From NCBI GenBank assembly GCA_963810195.1, contig CAWEMO010000002.1:62001-126000 (forward strand): a DNA stretch of 64,000 nucleotides, in the 5' to 3' direction. The notes under the pieces were generated by a model. That model had not been told where the DNA came from. It was given only the letters and a program-made list of their open reading frames with translations, and searched no databases. The stretch comes from Chersky-840 sp963810195 (GTDB lineage Bacteria > Actinomycetota > Acidimicrobiia > Acidimicrobiales > UBA8190). Below are positions 9,840-18,666 of the stretch, piece after piece. How positions within the stretch are numbered: the first letter of the stretch is position 1; each line of letters starts with the position of its first letter. The position numbers were made by a program, and so were the translations under genes.

Positions 9840-11057
9840 TCAGCTGGTGACGATGACGCTCGACCCGTGGCCGAAGAGCCCCTGGTTGGCGGTGACCCCC
9901 ACCCGGGCCCCCTCGACCTGGCGCCCGGCGGCCTGGCCCCGCAGCTGCCAGACAAGCTCGCACACCTGGGCGATGGCCTGGGCGGGGATGGCCTCGCCGA
10001 AGCTCGACAGCCCGCCGCTCGGGTTCACCGGGATGCGACCGCCGAGGGCGGTGTCCCCGTCGCGCAGGAGCCGCTCCGCCTCGCCTTCCTTGCACAGCCC
10101 CACGTCCTCGTACCAGTCGAGCTCCAGGGCCGACGACAGGTCGTACACCTCGGCCACGTCCACGTCCTCGGGGCCGACGCCGGCCTCCTCGTAGGCGGCG
10201 AAGGCGATGGACCGGCGGAATGCGGGCCCGTCCACCACCGCCGTGTCGGCGGATCCGGCCGCGACGGCCGAGTCGGTGGCGAAGTTCGGCATCTCGATGA
10301 TCGTCTGGGGAAAGCGCGGTGTGACCGTGGACACTGCCGGGATCGACACCGGAGTGGCACCCGTGCCGTGGCGGCGGGCGAAGTCCATGCTGGACAGCAC
10401 CAGGGCCGCGCCCCCGTCGGAGGTGGCGCAGATCTCGAGCAGGCGCAGCGGGTCGGCCACCATGGGCGACGCCAGCACCTCCGCGGTACTCACCTCCTGG
10501 CGGTAGCGGGCATTGGGGTTGGCGGCCCCGGCGCGCGCGTTCTTGACCTTCACGGCGGCGAAGTCGTCTTCGGTGGCGCCGAAGAGCTCCATGCGCCGGC
10601 GGGCGTAGAGGGCGAAGTACGTGGGGTTGGTTGCGCCGAGCAGATGGAAGCGCAGCCAGTCGGGATCGTCCCTCCGTTCGCCCCCGACCGGGGCGAAGAA
10701 CCCCTTGGGGGTGGTGTCGGCCCCGACCACCAGGGCGACGTCGCACAGCCCGGCCAGGATCTGCGCCCGCGCCGCCGCGATGGCGGTGGCGCCGGACGCG
10801 CACGCCGCGTAGGCACTCGACACGCGGGCGCCCGACCAGCCCAGCGCCTGGGCGAAGGTGGCTCCGGAGATGAAGCCCGGGTAGCCGTTGCGGATGGTGT
10901 CGGCACCGGAGACGAACTGGATGTCGGTCCACGACAGCCCAGAATCGGCGAGAGCGTCGCGCGCCGCGGCCAGCCCGTACTCGACGAAGTTGCGGCCCCA
11001 CTTCCCCCATGGGTGCATGCCCACCCCGAGGACGGCCACGTCGCGGTCGTCAGGCAC
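9840..11057 (-). CDS. Thiolase-like lipid-transfer protein (acetyl-CoA acetyltransferase / SCP-x thiolase family)
   Basis: 405-aa thiolase-superfamily protein starting at GTG 11057. Motifs: VSSAYAACASGATAIAAA (nucleophile region), EICATSDGGAALVL, AEVYDLSSALELDWYED, NPSGGLSSFGEAIPAQA and TANQGLFGHGSSVIV (C-terminal catalytic loop). Genes of this type (Ltp2 group) act with a DUF35 partner as thiolases or retro-aldolases in steroid side-chain degradation. The DUF35 gene directly upstream overlaps it by 8 nt, which supports a complex. The precise substrate is inferred from context only. Confidence 0.85.
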   Translation of the reverse strand: MPDDRDVAVLGVGMHPWGKWGRNFVEYGLAAARDALADSGLSWTDIQFVSGADTIRNGYPGFISGATFAQALGWSGARVSSAYAACASGATAIAAARAQILAGLCDVALVVGADTTPKGFFAPVGGERRDDPDWLRFHLLGATNPTYFALYARRRMELFGATEDDFAAVKVKNARAGAANPNARYRQEVSTAEVLASPMVADPLRLLEICATSDGGAALVLSSMDFARRHGTGATPVSIPAVSTVTPRFPQTIIEMPNFATDSAVAAGSADTAVVDGPAFRRSIAFAAYEEAGVGPEDVDVAEVYDLSSALELDWYEDVGLCKEGEAERLLRDGDTALGGRIPVNPSGGLSSFGEAIPAQAIAQVCELVWQLRGQAAGRQVEGARVGVTANQGLFGHGSSVIVTS

Positions 11058-11511
11058 GAGACCCCCCCGATCCGCCGGTCACCGGCCGCCATTTCCACAC
11101 CAGGTACTCGTGCTCCTCGTCCTCGTAGAGCACGTCCACCACGAGCTCGACCTCGGTGCCCACCGCCAGGTCGTCCACCGTGACCTCGGGCACCATCTGG
11201 CCCATCACCACCATCTTCTCCTCGGCGAGCTCCACCGCGGCGATGCAGAAGGGCACGTACGGGTCGGCGGCGACGTACGGCGCCGGGGGCGTGTAACGGG
11301 CGTCGGTGTAGGACCACACCCTGCCCCGCCTGCTCAGGGGCACGTCGTCGAATTCGGTGCTCTCGCACCGGGGATTCCGGCAGAAGAAGGTCTCGCGCGG
11401 GAAGGCGTAGGTGCGACAGCTCCGGCACCTGCTCCCGAGCAGTGCCGGTGCGCCCCCGTCGGTGGTGAACCATCCCTCCACCGCCGGGACGCGGGTCTTG
11501 GTGGTGGCCAT
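11050..11511 (-). CDS. DUF35 OB-fold / zinc-ribbon acyl-CoA-binding protein
   Basis: 153-aa protein with an N-terminal rubredoxin-like zinc ribbon (CRSC, then C-x4-C in CRNPRC, near residues 29-49) and a C-terminal OB fold, the DUF35 architecture. These proteins partner thiolases or the ChsH/Ltp aldolase of steroid degradation. The 3' end overlaps the thiolase start by 8 nt, arguing for coupled translation and a stable complex. Start at ATG 11511 (MATTKTRVPAVEG). Confidence 0.87.
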   Translation of the reverse strand: MATTKTRVPAVEGWFTTDGGAPALLGSRCRSCRTYAFPRETFFCRNPRCESTEFDDVPLSRRGRVWSYTDARYTPPAPYVAADPYVPFCIAAVELAEEKMVVMGQMVPEVTVDDLAVGTEVELVVDVLYEDEEHEYLVWKWRPVTGGSGGSRA

Positions 11512-11653
11512 CGGAGCAGTCTAACGCTCCGTCAGATCCGGCCCCCCGGGCTCGTGCCGGGCTCCCTCCTGAGCGCTGTCCGGGGATCGGCGCACGTCGG
11601 CCTAGATTGCGTCACTCGGGCGGCGAACCGGACCTCCGCCTCCGAACCTCGTC

Positions 11654-11695
11654 TCCTGATCGTGACCGCACCATTCCTGATCGTGACCGCACCAT
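11654..11695 (+). repeat. Perfect 21-bp tandem duplication ending in a start codon
   Basis: Two identical 21-bp units (11654-11674 and 11675-11695) abut the PhzF gene. Each ends in CACCAT, so the duplication repeats the sequence just before the ATG at 11694. Confidence 0.9.
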
Positions 11696-12470
11696 GGACC
11701 TGACCGTCGTCGACTCCTTCACCGACCGCCCCTTCGCCGGCAACCCCGCTGCCGTCGCCGTGGTGGACGCCTTCCCCGACGAGGACCGCATGCAGGCCGT
11801 GGCGCGCGAGATGAACCTGTCGGAGACGGCGTTCGTGGTGCCCCGTGTCGACGGCTCGTTCGACCTGCGGTGGTTCACGCCCCTGGTGGAGGTGGACCTG
11901 TGCGGCCACGCCACCCTGGCCGCCGCCCACGTGCTCGGGGGCGCGGGGAGGTTCCACACCCGCAGCGGGGAGCTGGTGTGCAGCCTGGCGGCAGACGGCT
12001 GGATCGAGATGGACTTCCCCGCCGACCCCCCGGCACCCGAAGCGATCCCTCCCTCGGTCGCACCCGCGTTGCGGGTCGACGCCGCGTCGGTCAGGGCGTT
12101 CGCCCGGGGGCGCTCCGATCTCCTGGTGGAGCTGGCCGGTGCCGACGTGGTGCGCGCCGTGCGCCCCGACCAGGCCTCGGTCGCCGCGCTCGGGTCGCGC
12201 TGCGTCGTCGTCACCGCCGCCGGAGACCGTCCCGGGGTCGACTGTGTCAGCCGGGTGTTCGGGCCCAACGCGGGCATTCCCGAGGATCCCGTCACGGGCT
12301 CCGCTCACTGCACGCTGGCGGGGTACTGGGGGGAACGCCTCGGCCGCGACGAGCTGGTGGGGGAACAGGCTTCGGCACGGGGCGGGGTGGTGCGGATGCA
12401 GCGCACCGGTGAGCGCGTCGTGCTCGGTGGTCAGGCCGTCACCGTGTCGCGCGTGCAGGTGGTCGTCTGA
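11694..12470 (+). CDS. PhzF family isomerase
   Basis: 258-aa PhzF-fold protein (the diaminopimelate-epimerase-like fold). Family marks: F-x-GNPAAV near the N-terminus, MNLSETAFV with the catalytic Glu near residue 45, LCGHATLAAAHVL, and DPVTGSAHCTLAGYW near residue 195. True PhzF isomerises DHHA in phenazine synthesis, but no phenazine genes are present, so this is probably a general isomerase of unknown substrate. The frame is open further upstream, but the ATG at 11694 fits the family start exactly. Confidence 0.88.
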   Translation: MDLTVVDSFTDRPFAGNPAAVAVVDAFPDEDRMQAVAREMNLSETAFVVPRVDGSFDLRWFTPLVEVDLCGHATLAAAHVLGGAGRFHTRSGELVCSLAADGWIEMDFPADPPAPEAIPPSVAPALRVDAASVRAFARGRSDLLVELAGADVVRAVRPDQASVAALGSRCVVVTAAGDRPGVDCVSRVFGPNAGIPEDPVTGSAHCTLAGYWGERLGRDELVGEQASARGGVVRMQRTGERVVLGGQAVTVSRVQVVV

Positions 12471-12498
12471 GCGGCACCGGGGAAGGCGCCGGAACGGG

Positions 12499-13278
12499 TC
12501 ATCCGCTCGACTTGCGGACCCCCTTGCGGTACGCGCTCGGGAACAGGGCGCGGCCGACCGGGGCCAGGCGGGCGACCGGAGCGGCGTCGATGTCCAGCTT
12601 CGGCCCGCCCATGCGCGCCAGAAGGAGCTGAGACACCTGCGGGGCGGATCGCCGGACCATGCGCGGCGGCATCGGCATGCCGGCGTCCACGGCCTCGTTT
12701 CCCATGGCGGTGGGGACCCATCCGGGGTACAGCACGTGGAGGTGCACCCCCCGTCCCTCGGTGTCGAACGAAAGGCTTTCGGTGAACGCGCTCAGCGCAG
12801 CCTTCGACGCGCAGTAGGCCGCCTCGTGCGGTCCGGGGGCCCGACCGCTGTCCGACGACACGTTGACCACCACGCCGCGCCGACGTTCGAGCATCCCGGG
12901 GAGGACCGCCAACGTGCCGGCCACGGGGGCGAAGTAGTTGGTGGCCATGACCATCCGGTGCACGGCCACGTCGGGCTCGCCGGCACCTCGGGGCGGCCCC
13001 ATGCCGGCGTTGTTGACGAGCACGTCGACTCGACCCTGTTCGTCCTCGATCCGGGCCAGGACCGTCGTGAAGCGTTCGGTGTCGCTCACGTCGCACGTCA
13101 CCGTGGACGAGCCCGGCGTCAGGTGTCGCAGCTCCTCGCCCAGGCTCGCCAGCAGGTCCTCGCGGCGCGCCATGCCCACGACGGTCGCACCGCTGGTCGC
13201 CATGTCCAGGGCGAACCGACGCCCGAGACCCGACGACGCGCCGGTCACCACCGCCACCGCGTTCCGTAGTTCGAACAT
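12499..13278 (-). CDS. Short-chain dehydrogenase/reductase
   Basis: 259-aa classical SDR using NAD(P)H. Cofactor motif TGASSGLG (near residue 13), NNAG near residue 90, catalytic Ser in NVSSDSG and YxxxK as AYCASKAAL. The C-terminal 40 residues (KLDIDAAPVARLAPVGRALFPSAYRKGVRK) are longer than the minimal SDR, as in lipid-type SDRs. Divergent from the SCO6745-family gene; convergent with PhzF. Substrate unknown. Confidence 0.88.
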   Translation of the reverse strand: MFELRNAVAVVTGASSGLGRRFALDMATSGATVVGMARREDLLASLGEELRHLTPGSSTVTCDVSDTERFTTVLARIEDEQGRVDVLVNNAGMGPPRGAGEPDVAVHRMVMATNYFAPVAGTLAVLPGMLERRRGVVVNVSSDSGRAPGPHEAAYCASKAALSAFTESLSFDTEGRGVHLHVLYPGWVPTAMGNEAVDAGMPMPPRMVRRSAPQVSQLLLARMGGPKLDIDAAPVARLAPVGRALFPSAYRKGVRKSSG

Positions 13279-13352
13279 CGGCCCTCCTATCGCTTCCGCC
13301 CCGTCAGGCCCGGCTGTGCAGGACCTGCTCGGGGCGATGGCAACATTGCCCC

Positions 13353-14237
13353 ATGGACGCCCCCCGTACCGCCCGCGCCATGTGGAAGCTCTTCGAGCCC
13401 CTCCACGCCGTGACCTATTTCGCCGAGGAGTGCATCGAGGAGTACGGCTCGGCGGGGCTGAAGGGCTTCTGGATGGGCTACTTCGCGGGGCGCTCCGCGC
13501 CCATGGGTGCCGTGGCGCCCGCCGTCGTAGACGCCACCTTCTTCAGCTTCAACCCGGACCGGGTCAAGCGCGCGCTCCCCGACGCGTGGTCGTTCGCGGC
13601 CCCCGACCGGGTCCTCGAAGCCCGGCTGGTCGGGGTGGACCGCGTCCTGCGCAGGATCCTGGGCCCGGACGCGAACGGGGACGGCCCCGACATCGACGCC
13701 GCCGACATCGCCCGCGCCGCCGCGTTGGCCCGCACCGCGGTCGAGGGGCTGAGCGTCGACGGCCGGCCGTTGGCCGCAGCCAACCTGGCGCTGGACTGGC
13801 CCGGGGAACCGCATCTGGCCTTGTGGCAGGCGGCCACGGTTCTCCGTGAACACCGCGGCGACGGGCACGTGGTGGCCCTGGTGGCGGCGGGGCTCGACGG
13901 CCGCCAGGCGCTCGTGACCATGGCCGCCACCGGCGCGGTACCGAGAGCGATGCTCCAGGCGGCGCGCGGTTGGGACGACGTGGCCTGGGAGGTGTCGGCC
14001 GACTCGCTCGTCGAGCGGGGCTGGCTCGAGGAAGACGGCACCCAGACGACCTCTGGCGCCGCGGCGCGCCGTGAGATCGAGGACCTCACCGACCTCCTCG
14101 CCGCGGAGCCCTGGGAGCGCCTCGGCGATGACGGCACCGAAGCGTTGGGCGCCGTGCTCACACCGCTTGCGAGTGCCATCGCCGCCACTGGTTCGGTCCC
14201 GGTGCCGAACCCCATCGGCCTTCCGCTGCCCCGGTAG
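13353..14237 (+). CDS. SCO6745 family protein (helical, function unknown)
   Basis: 294 aa. Matches an actinobacterial family that begins with A-x-x-MWKLFEPLHAVTYFAEE and contains GFWMGYFAGRSAPMG and FFSFNPDRVKRALPDAW. Mostly helical; the C-terminal half (GWDDVAWEVSADSLVERGWLEEDG) looks like a winged-helix segment. No enzyme motif and no known role. ATG at 13353 overlaps nothing; the SDR gene is divergent. Recognised by sequence pattern only. Confidence 0.8.
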   Translation: MDAPRTARAMWKLFEPLHAVTYFAEECIEEYGSAGLKGFWMGYFAGRSAPMGAVAPAVVDATFFSFNPDRVKRALPDAWSFAAPDRVLEARLVGVDRVLRRILGPDANGDGPDIDAADIARAAALARTAVEGLSVDGRPLAAANLALDWPGEPHLALWQAATVLREHRGDGHVVALVAAGLDGRQALVTMAATGAVPRAMLQAARGWDDVAWEVSADSLVERGWLEEDGTQTTSGAAARREIEDLTDLLAAEPWERLGDDGTEALGAVLTPLASAIAATGSVPVPNPIGLPLPR

Positions 14238-14307
14238 CCCGACCGGCCCCAGCGACCGCTCCTCCGGGACCGGCCGGTCCCAGATCGCAGCCTCCCAGCT
14301 CGCGGCC

Positions 14308-14347
14308 TCCCAGAGCTCGACTAGTCCCAGAGCTCGACTAGTCCCAG
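14308..14347. repeat. 17-bp tandem duplication spanning a stop codon
   Basis: Two identical 17-bp units (14308-14324, 14325-14341), with the first bases of a third, overlie the 3' end of the SnoaL gene, whose TAG (read leftward) falls in the second unit. Confidence 0.85.
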
Positions 14348-14892
14348 AGGTCGGCGGGCGCCTTGCCGAGGGGGTAGTGCCCTGGGAGCAGTTCGCCCGA
14401 GGCGGCCCGCTCCATGCGCCGGCGCATCCCGTCCGAGAGGGCGTCGGCCTTGATCATCTCGATGAACAGCGCCGTGGCGTTCCCGACGTCGAAGAAGTCC
14501 CTCTGCCACGACCACTCCCAGTTCCCCGCGTACCGGAACCAGCTCCCGCCCAGCCCGGCGATCGCATACTCCGAGCCGTCGGGCCGAGGCGTGTCGGCGA
14601 TCTGCTTCCACAGGCCGATGACCTCGCCCTGCATCGGGTCGATGAGCACCTTCTGATACGGATAGGTCCAGCCATCGAGCCCTCCCATCTCGAGGCCCAA
14701 CGCGATGTCGCGGATCTCGTCACGCCCCACGGCCATGAACTCCTCGTTGGGCCCGATGTTCCAACCGTAGGTGGCGTCCTCGGTGTACATGTCGGCCATG
14801 GTCCGCCAGTCCCCGGCCTCCTGGGCGCGCCGGTTGGCATCCAGCCACCGCTGCACCATCTCCTCGAGCTCGTCGTATGCGAACGCGGCCAC
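14338..14892 (-). CDS. SnoaL-like (NTF2-fold) protein
   Basis: 184-aa NTF2/SnoaL-fold protein. ANRRAQEAGDWRTMADMYTEDATYGWNIG is the characteristic start of the fold (split here: WRTMADMYTEDATYGW), followed by GRDEIRDI and a strand-rich C-half. GTG start at 14892, one base after the ferredoxin stop, so it is the last gene of the seven-gene leftward CYP51 operon. NTF2-fold enzymes include steroid isomerases and hydratases; a sterol-related isomerisation is plausible but unproven. Confidence 0.82.
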   Translation of the reverse strand: MAAFAYDELEEMVQRWLDANRRAQEAGDWRTMADMYTEDATYGWNIGPNEEFMAVGRDEIRDIALGLEMGGLDGWTYPYQKVLIDPMQGEVIGLWKQIADTPRPDGSEYAIAGLGGSWFRYAGNWEWSWQRDFFDVGNATALFIEMIKADALSDGMRRRMERAASGELLPGHYPLGKAPADLWD

Positions 14893-14893
14893 G

Positions 14894-15088
14894 TCAGTCC
14901 TCCTCGATGTGTAGGGCGTGGGTGGGACAGAACTTCACTGCTGCCTCGACCTGGGCGCGCAGGTCCTCGCACGGTGACTCGTCGAGGATCATAAGCACGC
15001 TTTCCTTCGACACCGCGAACACGGCCGCGGCCTCCGACTCGCACACCCCGTGACCCTGGCACAGGTCGCGGTCGACGACGACCCTCAC
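14894..15088 (-). CDS. 3Fe-4S ferredoxin, probable CYP51 redox partner
   Basis: 64-aa ferredoxin. Cluster ligands lie in DLCQGHGVC near the N-terminus and in KFCPTHAL near the C-terminus; the missing fourth Cys in the first motif (CxxHGxC) is typical of P450-linked 3Fe-4S ferredoxins. GTG 15088 overlaps the CYP51 stop (GTGA), so the two are co-translated. Function as electron donor to CYP51 is inferred from this pairing, which also occurs in mycobacteria (Rv0763c next to cyp51). Confidence 0.9.
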   Translation of the reverse strand: MRVVVDRDLCQGHGVCESEAAAVFAVSKESVLMILDESPCEDLRAQVEAAVKFCPTHALHIEED

Positions 15089-16533
15089 GGCGCCGTGCCG
15101 GGATCGGCGGGTGCAGCGGACGCGCCGGGTGTAGCGGACGCGCCGGGTGCAGCGCCCGGGACGGCGCGTGGCCGGAACCGGGCCACGCACGGCTGAGCCA
15201 GTTGCACGACCATCTTGGAGTGGTCGTTGCGGTAGGTGTCGCTCGGCTGGGCCAGCTCGAAGTCCCAGTGCCGGAGCAGGACCGAGAAGATGGCCTTGAG
15301 CTGCATCATGGCGAAGGGCGCTCCCACGCAGCGGTGGCGGCCCGCTCCGAAGGGGATCCAGGTCCACGGGTTGGCCCGGTCCTCGTTGCGGGGGTCGAGA
15401 TAGCGCTCGGGCACGAAGGCGTCGGGGTCAGGGAAGTCCCGGGCGATGCGGTTCGACACGGCCGGGCTCGCCCCTACGAGCTTCCCCGGGGCGATGGTGA
15501 ACCCCTCGACCTCGAGCTCCTCCTTGGCGACGCGCAGCACCAGGATGAGCGGGGGGTGTAGTCGCAGCGCCTCCTTGATGGCGGACTCCAGGCGCGGCAT
15601 GTCGCGCAGCGCCTGGTAGCTCACCTCCTCACCGTGCGCGTAGAGCTCGTCGAGCTCGGCCCGCACCGCCTCGAGCTCACGTGGATGGCGGAGCAGCTCG
15701 ATGAGCGTCCATGCCGCGGTGCCCGACGTGGTGTGGTGGCCGGCGAACATCATGGAGATGAACATCCCCGTCACCATGTCGGTCGAAAAACGCGGCGTGC
15801 CGTCCTCGTCCCGGATCGACATCAGGACGTCGAGGAGGTCGCGGTCCTCGTCGGTGGCGGGGGGGCCGGCACGACGCCGGTCCATGATCCCCTGCACCAG
15901 GTCCACCAACCCGAGCCGCGCGTCGTCGCGGCGTCGGAAGCTGTCGATGGGCGCGTAGGGGTCGACGTAGGCGATGGCGTCGGTGCCCTGCTCGAGGTCG
16001 TGGTAGAGCTCGGCGAAGCGGCGGTCGAGCTCGTGGCGGAACTTGCGCCCGATGAGGCAGGCCGACGAGGTATAGATCGTGAGCTCGGCGAACCAGTCGA
16101 GAAGGTCGATCGTCCCCTCCCGCGACGCGGAGGCCGACCATGGATCGACCATGGCCTCGACCTCGTCCGCGATGGTCGACGCATGGCCCCGCATGAATTT
16201 GTCGCGCAGCGCCTGGTTGTGCAGCATCTCGCGACGACGTTCGGGAGGTGCGTCGAACACCACGCCCTCTCCGAAGATCGGCGTCATGAAGGGATAGGCC
16301 TCGGCCTGGTCGAGCACCTCCTCGGGGGCGCGGAAGAACAGCTCGTTGGCCTCGGCCCCCGTGAGCAGCACCACGTCGCGGCCGGCGAGCCGGAATTGCC
16401 CGACGTCACCGCACTCCTCCCTGACGCGCCGCATGAGCCCGATGGGGTCGACTCGCAGCTCGTCGAGATGCCCGTGCTCACCTCCTCCCCCTGACACCCG
16501 GGGCGGTTCGCGAAGTCCGACGTCGACGGTCAT
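15085..16533 (-). CDS. cyp51: CYP51-family cytochrome P450 (sterol 14-alpha-demethylase type)
   Basis: 482-aa P450 with unmistakable CYP51 blocks: AYPFMTPIFGEGVVFDA (B-C region), ELTIYTSSACLIGRKFR, FISMMFAGHHTTSGTAAWTL (I helix), KEALRLHPPLI (ExxR), and FGAGRHRCVGAPFA with the heme Cys near residue 402. RNDHSKMVVQLAQPC closes the conserved part. An Ala/Pro/Gly-rich tail of about 27 residues comes from an 18-bp tandem repeat (15108-15155) and is absent from mycobacterial CYP51. ATG overlaps the upstream SDR stop (ATGA). Whether the host makes sterols or oxidises imported ones is not shown. Confidence 0.95.
   Translation of the reverse strand: MTVDVGLREPPRVSGGGGEHGHLDELRVDPIGLMRRVREECGDVGQFRLAGRDVVLLTGAEANELFFRAPEEVLDQAEAYPFMTPIFGEGVVFDAPPERRREMLHNQALRDKFMRGHASTIADEVEAMVDPWSASASREGTIDLLDWFAELTIYTSSACLIGRKFRHELDRRFAELYHDLEQGTDAIAYVDPYAPIDSFRRRDDARLGLVDLVQGIMDRRRAGPPATDEDRDLLDVLMSIRDEDGTPRFSTDMVTGMFISMMFAGHHTTSGTAAWTLIELLRHPRELEAVRAELDELYAHGEEVSYQALRDMPRLESAIKEALRLHPPLILVLRVAKEELEVEGFTIAPGKLVGASPAVSNRIARDFPDPDAFVPERYLDPRNEDRANPWTWIPFGAGRHRCVGAPFAMMQLKAIFSVLLRHWDFELAQPSDTYRNDHSKMVVQLAQPCVARFRPRAVPGAAPGASATPGASAAPADPGTAP
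15108..15155. repeat. 18-bp tandem repeat in the CYP51 3' end
   Basis: About 2.7 units of 18 bp (CGGGTGYAGCGGACGCGC) encode the Gly-Ala-Ser-Ala-Pro repeats in the last residues of CYP51. Confidence 0.8.
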
Positions 16534-17429
16534 GGCGTGCCTCCTGGGCCGGTGGTGTGGGGCGGGACTGGGTCGGGCGTGCCGGGGTCGGGCGTGCCGG
16601 TGTCGGGCGTGCCGGGGTCGGGCGTGCCGGTGTCGGGCGTGCCGGGGTCGGGCGCGACGGGAGCTTCGGGCTGGACCTCGATCATGGGGAAGTGGCTGCC
16701 CGGCGGGGTCGTGACCGCGGCCATCACGGCGGCGGCGACGGCAGGAGGTCGGAGGAAGTGGCTGTGGCGCGCCGCACCGAAGCGGACCCACTCGGTTAGG
16801 ACCGCCGCGGTGGTGTCGGGACCCCAGTCGGTCCCCATGTCGGTGAGGGTCTGGCCCGGCTGGACGATGGTGGCCCGTACGCCGGTTCCCTCGAGCTCGA
16901 GCTGCAACGCCCGCACGAAACCCTCGAGCCCCCACTTCGACGCCATGTACGCCGCCATGAGGGGCCGGGGGGTGCGGAGGATGTCGGAGCTCACGAACAC
17001 GAGGTCGCCGTGGTGCCGGTGCACCATGGCGGGGGCCAGCGCGGCGACGAGCCGGTGGGCGCCCAGCAGGTTCACCTCCACGGTGTGGGCGAAGTCCTTG
17101 GGGGACGTGTCGAGCGCGGTGCCCGGGGCGGCGTGCCCTGCGCTCGTCATCATGATGTCCACCGGCCCCACCGCTTCCTGCGCGGCGCGTGCGAATTCCT
17201 CCACCGAGGCCGCCTCGGCCAGATCGAGCCGGCACACATGGGCTTCACCGCCCGCGGCTCGGATGGTGGCGGCGACCTCCTCGCACTTCTCCACCCGGCG
17301 CGCGCCGAGCACCACCGGGTGGCCGGCGGCGGCCAGGGCCGCGGCGGTCGCCGCGCCGATCCCCGACGACGCGCCGGCGACCACCGAAGGGCGGCGATGC
17401 GGATGGGGGACGAAGCTGGATCGTGGCAT
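16530..17429 (-). CDS. Short-chain dehydrogenase in the CYP51 operon
   Basis: 299-aa SDR. VVAGASSGIGAATAAALAAAG (cofactor loop near residue 17), SAGH, VSSDIL and AAYMASKWGL (YxxxK). Expected to oxidise or reduce a hydroxyl/keto group on the P450 substrate. The last 45 residues are a Pro-Asp-Pro-Gly-Thr repeat tail generated by a 15-bp tandem array, with no counterpart in normal SDRs. ATGA overlap with cyp51 downstream; 19-nt gap to the CYP123-like gene upstream. In M. tuberculosis an SDR (Rv0765c) holds the same position. Confidence 0.88.
   Translation of the reverse strand: MPRSSFVPHPHRRPSVVAGASSGIGAATAAALAAAGHPVVLGARRVEKCEEVAATIRAAGGEAHVCRLDLAEAASVEEFARAAQEAVGPVDIMMTSAGHAAPGTALDTSPKDFAHTVEVNLLGAHRLVAALAPAMVHRHHGDLVFVSSDILRTPRPLMAAYMASKWGLEGFVRALQLELEGTGVRATIVQPGQTLTDMGTDWGPDTTAAVLTEWVRFGAARHSHFLRPPAVAAAVMAAVTTPPGSHFPMIEVQPEAPVAPDPGTPDTGTPDPGTPDTGTPDPGTPDPVPPHTTGPGGTP
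16572..16661. repeat. 15-bp tandem array encoding a PDPGT tail
   Basis: Five full 15-bp units (GTCGGGCGTGCCGGK, alternating last base) from 16572 plus a degenerate sixth encode PDPGT/PDTGT pentapeptides at the SDR C-terminus. The regular G/T alternation suggests duplication of a 30-bp block. Confidence 0.9.
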
Positions 17430-17448
17430 CGTGTCGCGGCCCCTCGGC

Positions 17449-18666
17449 TCAACGCGTCGTGACGGAGGTGGGGAGCATGGCGAACCCCCGCACGTTGATG
17501 GAGTGGACCCGGCGCGCCCGGTCCGCGTCGATGTCGTAGTCCCGCACCCGCGCCACGAGCTCCTCGAGGATCACGCGGGCTTCGAGGCGCGCCAGGGGAG
17601 CGCCCAGGCAGAAGTGACGGCCGCCACCGAAGCTGATGAGCCCGGTCGTGTCCCGGTCGAGGTCGTAGCGGTCGGGGTCGGCGAAGGCGTCGGGGTCGCG
17701 GTTGGCGGACCCCACGAGCAGAAGGACCCGCTCGCCGTCGCGGAGCACGGTGCCGCGGAGCTCGACCTCTCCCGTGGTGACCCGGAGCAGCATCTGTGAC
17801 GAGGTGTCGTAGCGCAGGGTCTCCTCCACCCACTGCGCAGTGCGGCCCGCGTCGGCGAGGGCCTTGGCCTTCTGGTCGGGGAACCGCCAAGCCCAATACC
17901 AGGCGTTGGCCAGCAGCTTGGTGGTCGTCTCGTTCCCGGCCACCACCATCAAGAAGAGGAACGAGATGATCTCGTCGTCGCTCAGCCGGTCGCCCTCGAG
18001 CTCGCCCTCGAGCTCGGCGTCGAGCAGGCCCGAGGTCAGGTCGTCCCGCCGAGCGCGGCGACGCTCGGTCACCATGTCGCCGAAGTACCCGGCCAGGACG
18101 AGAGCGGCCTCCATCCCTTCTCGGGGGACGTCGAAGACGCCCTCTTCGCGGTGCACGAGCAGGTCCGCCAGGCGCCGCACCTCGGCACGGTCGTTCTCGG
18201 GGACGCCGATCATTTGCGAGATCACGTCCATGGGGAGCTTCCCGGCCACGTCCGCGATCATGTCGAAGGTCCCCGCCTCCACCGCGGCATCGAGGTACCG
18301 AGCCGCCAGGGCGCGGATCTCGGGCTCGAGCTCCGCCACGCGCCGCGCCGTGAAAGCCTTCGACACGAGTGACCGCATGCGGGTGTGGCGCGGCGGGTCC
18401 ATGGCCAGGAACGACATCGACTTGTGAGCGTGAGGCCCGTAGGCGGAGGGGTCGAGGGTCACCCCGAAGCGGTTGGACAGATGTCCCGGATCGCGGAACG
18501 CGGCCAGGACGTCCGCATGGCGCGACAGGGCCCAGAAATCGAACTCGTCGTTGCGGTACAGGGGGGCCTCGGTCCGTAGCCGGGCGTAGGTCGGGTAGGG
18601 GTCCTCGTGGATCTCGTAGTCGTACGGGCTGTAGTGGAGCGGGGTCACCGTGCCGGTATCGGTCAT
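17449..18666 (-). CDS. Cytochrome P450, CYP123-like
   Basis: 405-aa P450. N-terminal YSPYDYEIHEDPYPTYARLR and EAPLYRNDEFDFWALSRH, then KLPMDVISQMIGVPE, I-helix MVVAGNETTTKLLANA, ExxR in EETLRYD, heme loop FGGGRHFCLGAPLAR (Cys near residue 353) and VHSINVRGFAMLP at the C-terminus. From memory this matches mycobacterial CYP123 (Rv0766c) better than any other family, and the position beside cyp51 agrees. ATG overlaps the TetR stop (ATGA). Substrate unknown in any organism as far as I know. Confidence 0.9.
   Translation of the reverse strand: MTDTGTVTPLHYSPYDYEIHEDPYPTYARLRTEAPLYRNDEFDFWALSRHADVLAAFRDPGHLSNRFGVTLDPSAYGPHAHKSMSFLAMDPPRHTRMRSLVSKAFTARRVAELEPEIRALAARYLDAAVEAGTFDMIADVAGKLPMDVISQMIGVPENDRAEVRRLADLLVHREEGVFDVPREGMEAALVLAGYFGDMVTERRRARRDDLTSGLLDAELEGELEGDRLSDDEIISFLFLMVVAGNETTTKLLANAWYWAWRFPDQKAKALADAGRTAQWVEETLRYDTSSQMLLRVTTGEVELRGTVLRDGERVLLLVGSANRDPDAFADPDRYDLDRDTTGLISFGGGRHFCLGAPLARLEARVILEELVARVRDYDIDADRARRVHSINVRGFAMLPTSVTTR

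Noticed and set aside
11694..12470. Phenazine biosynthesis cluster
   Set aside because: Only the PhzF-fold gene is present; no phzA/B/D/E/G genes nearby.
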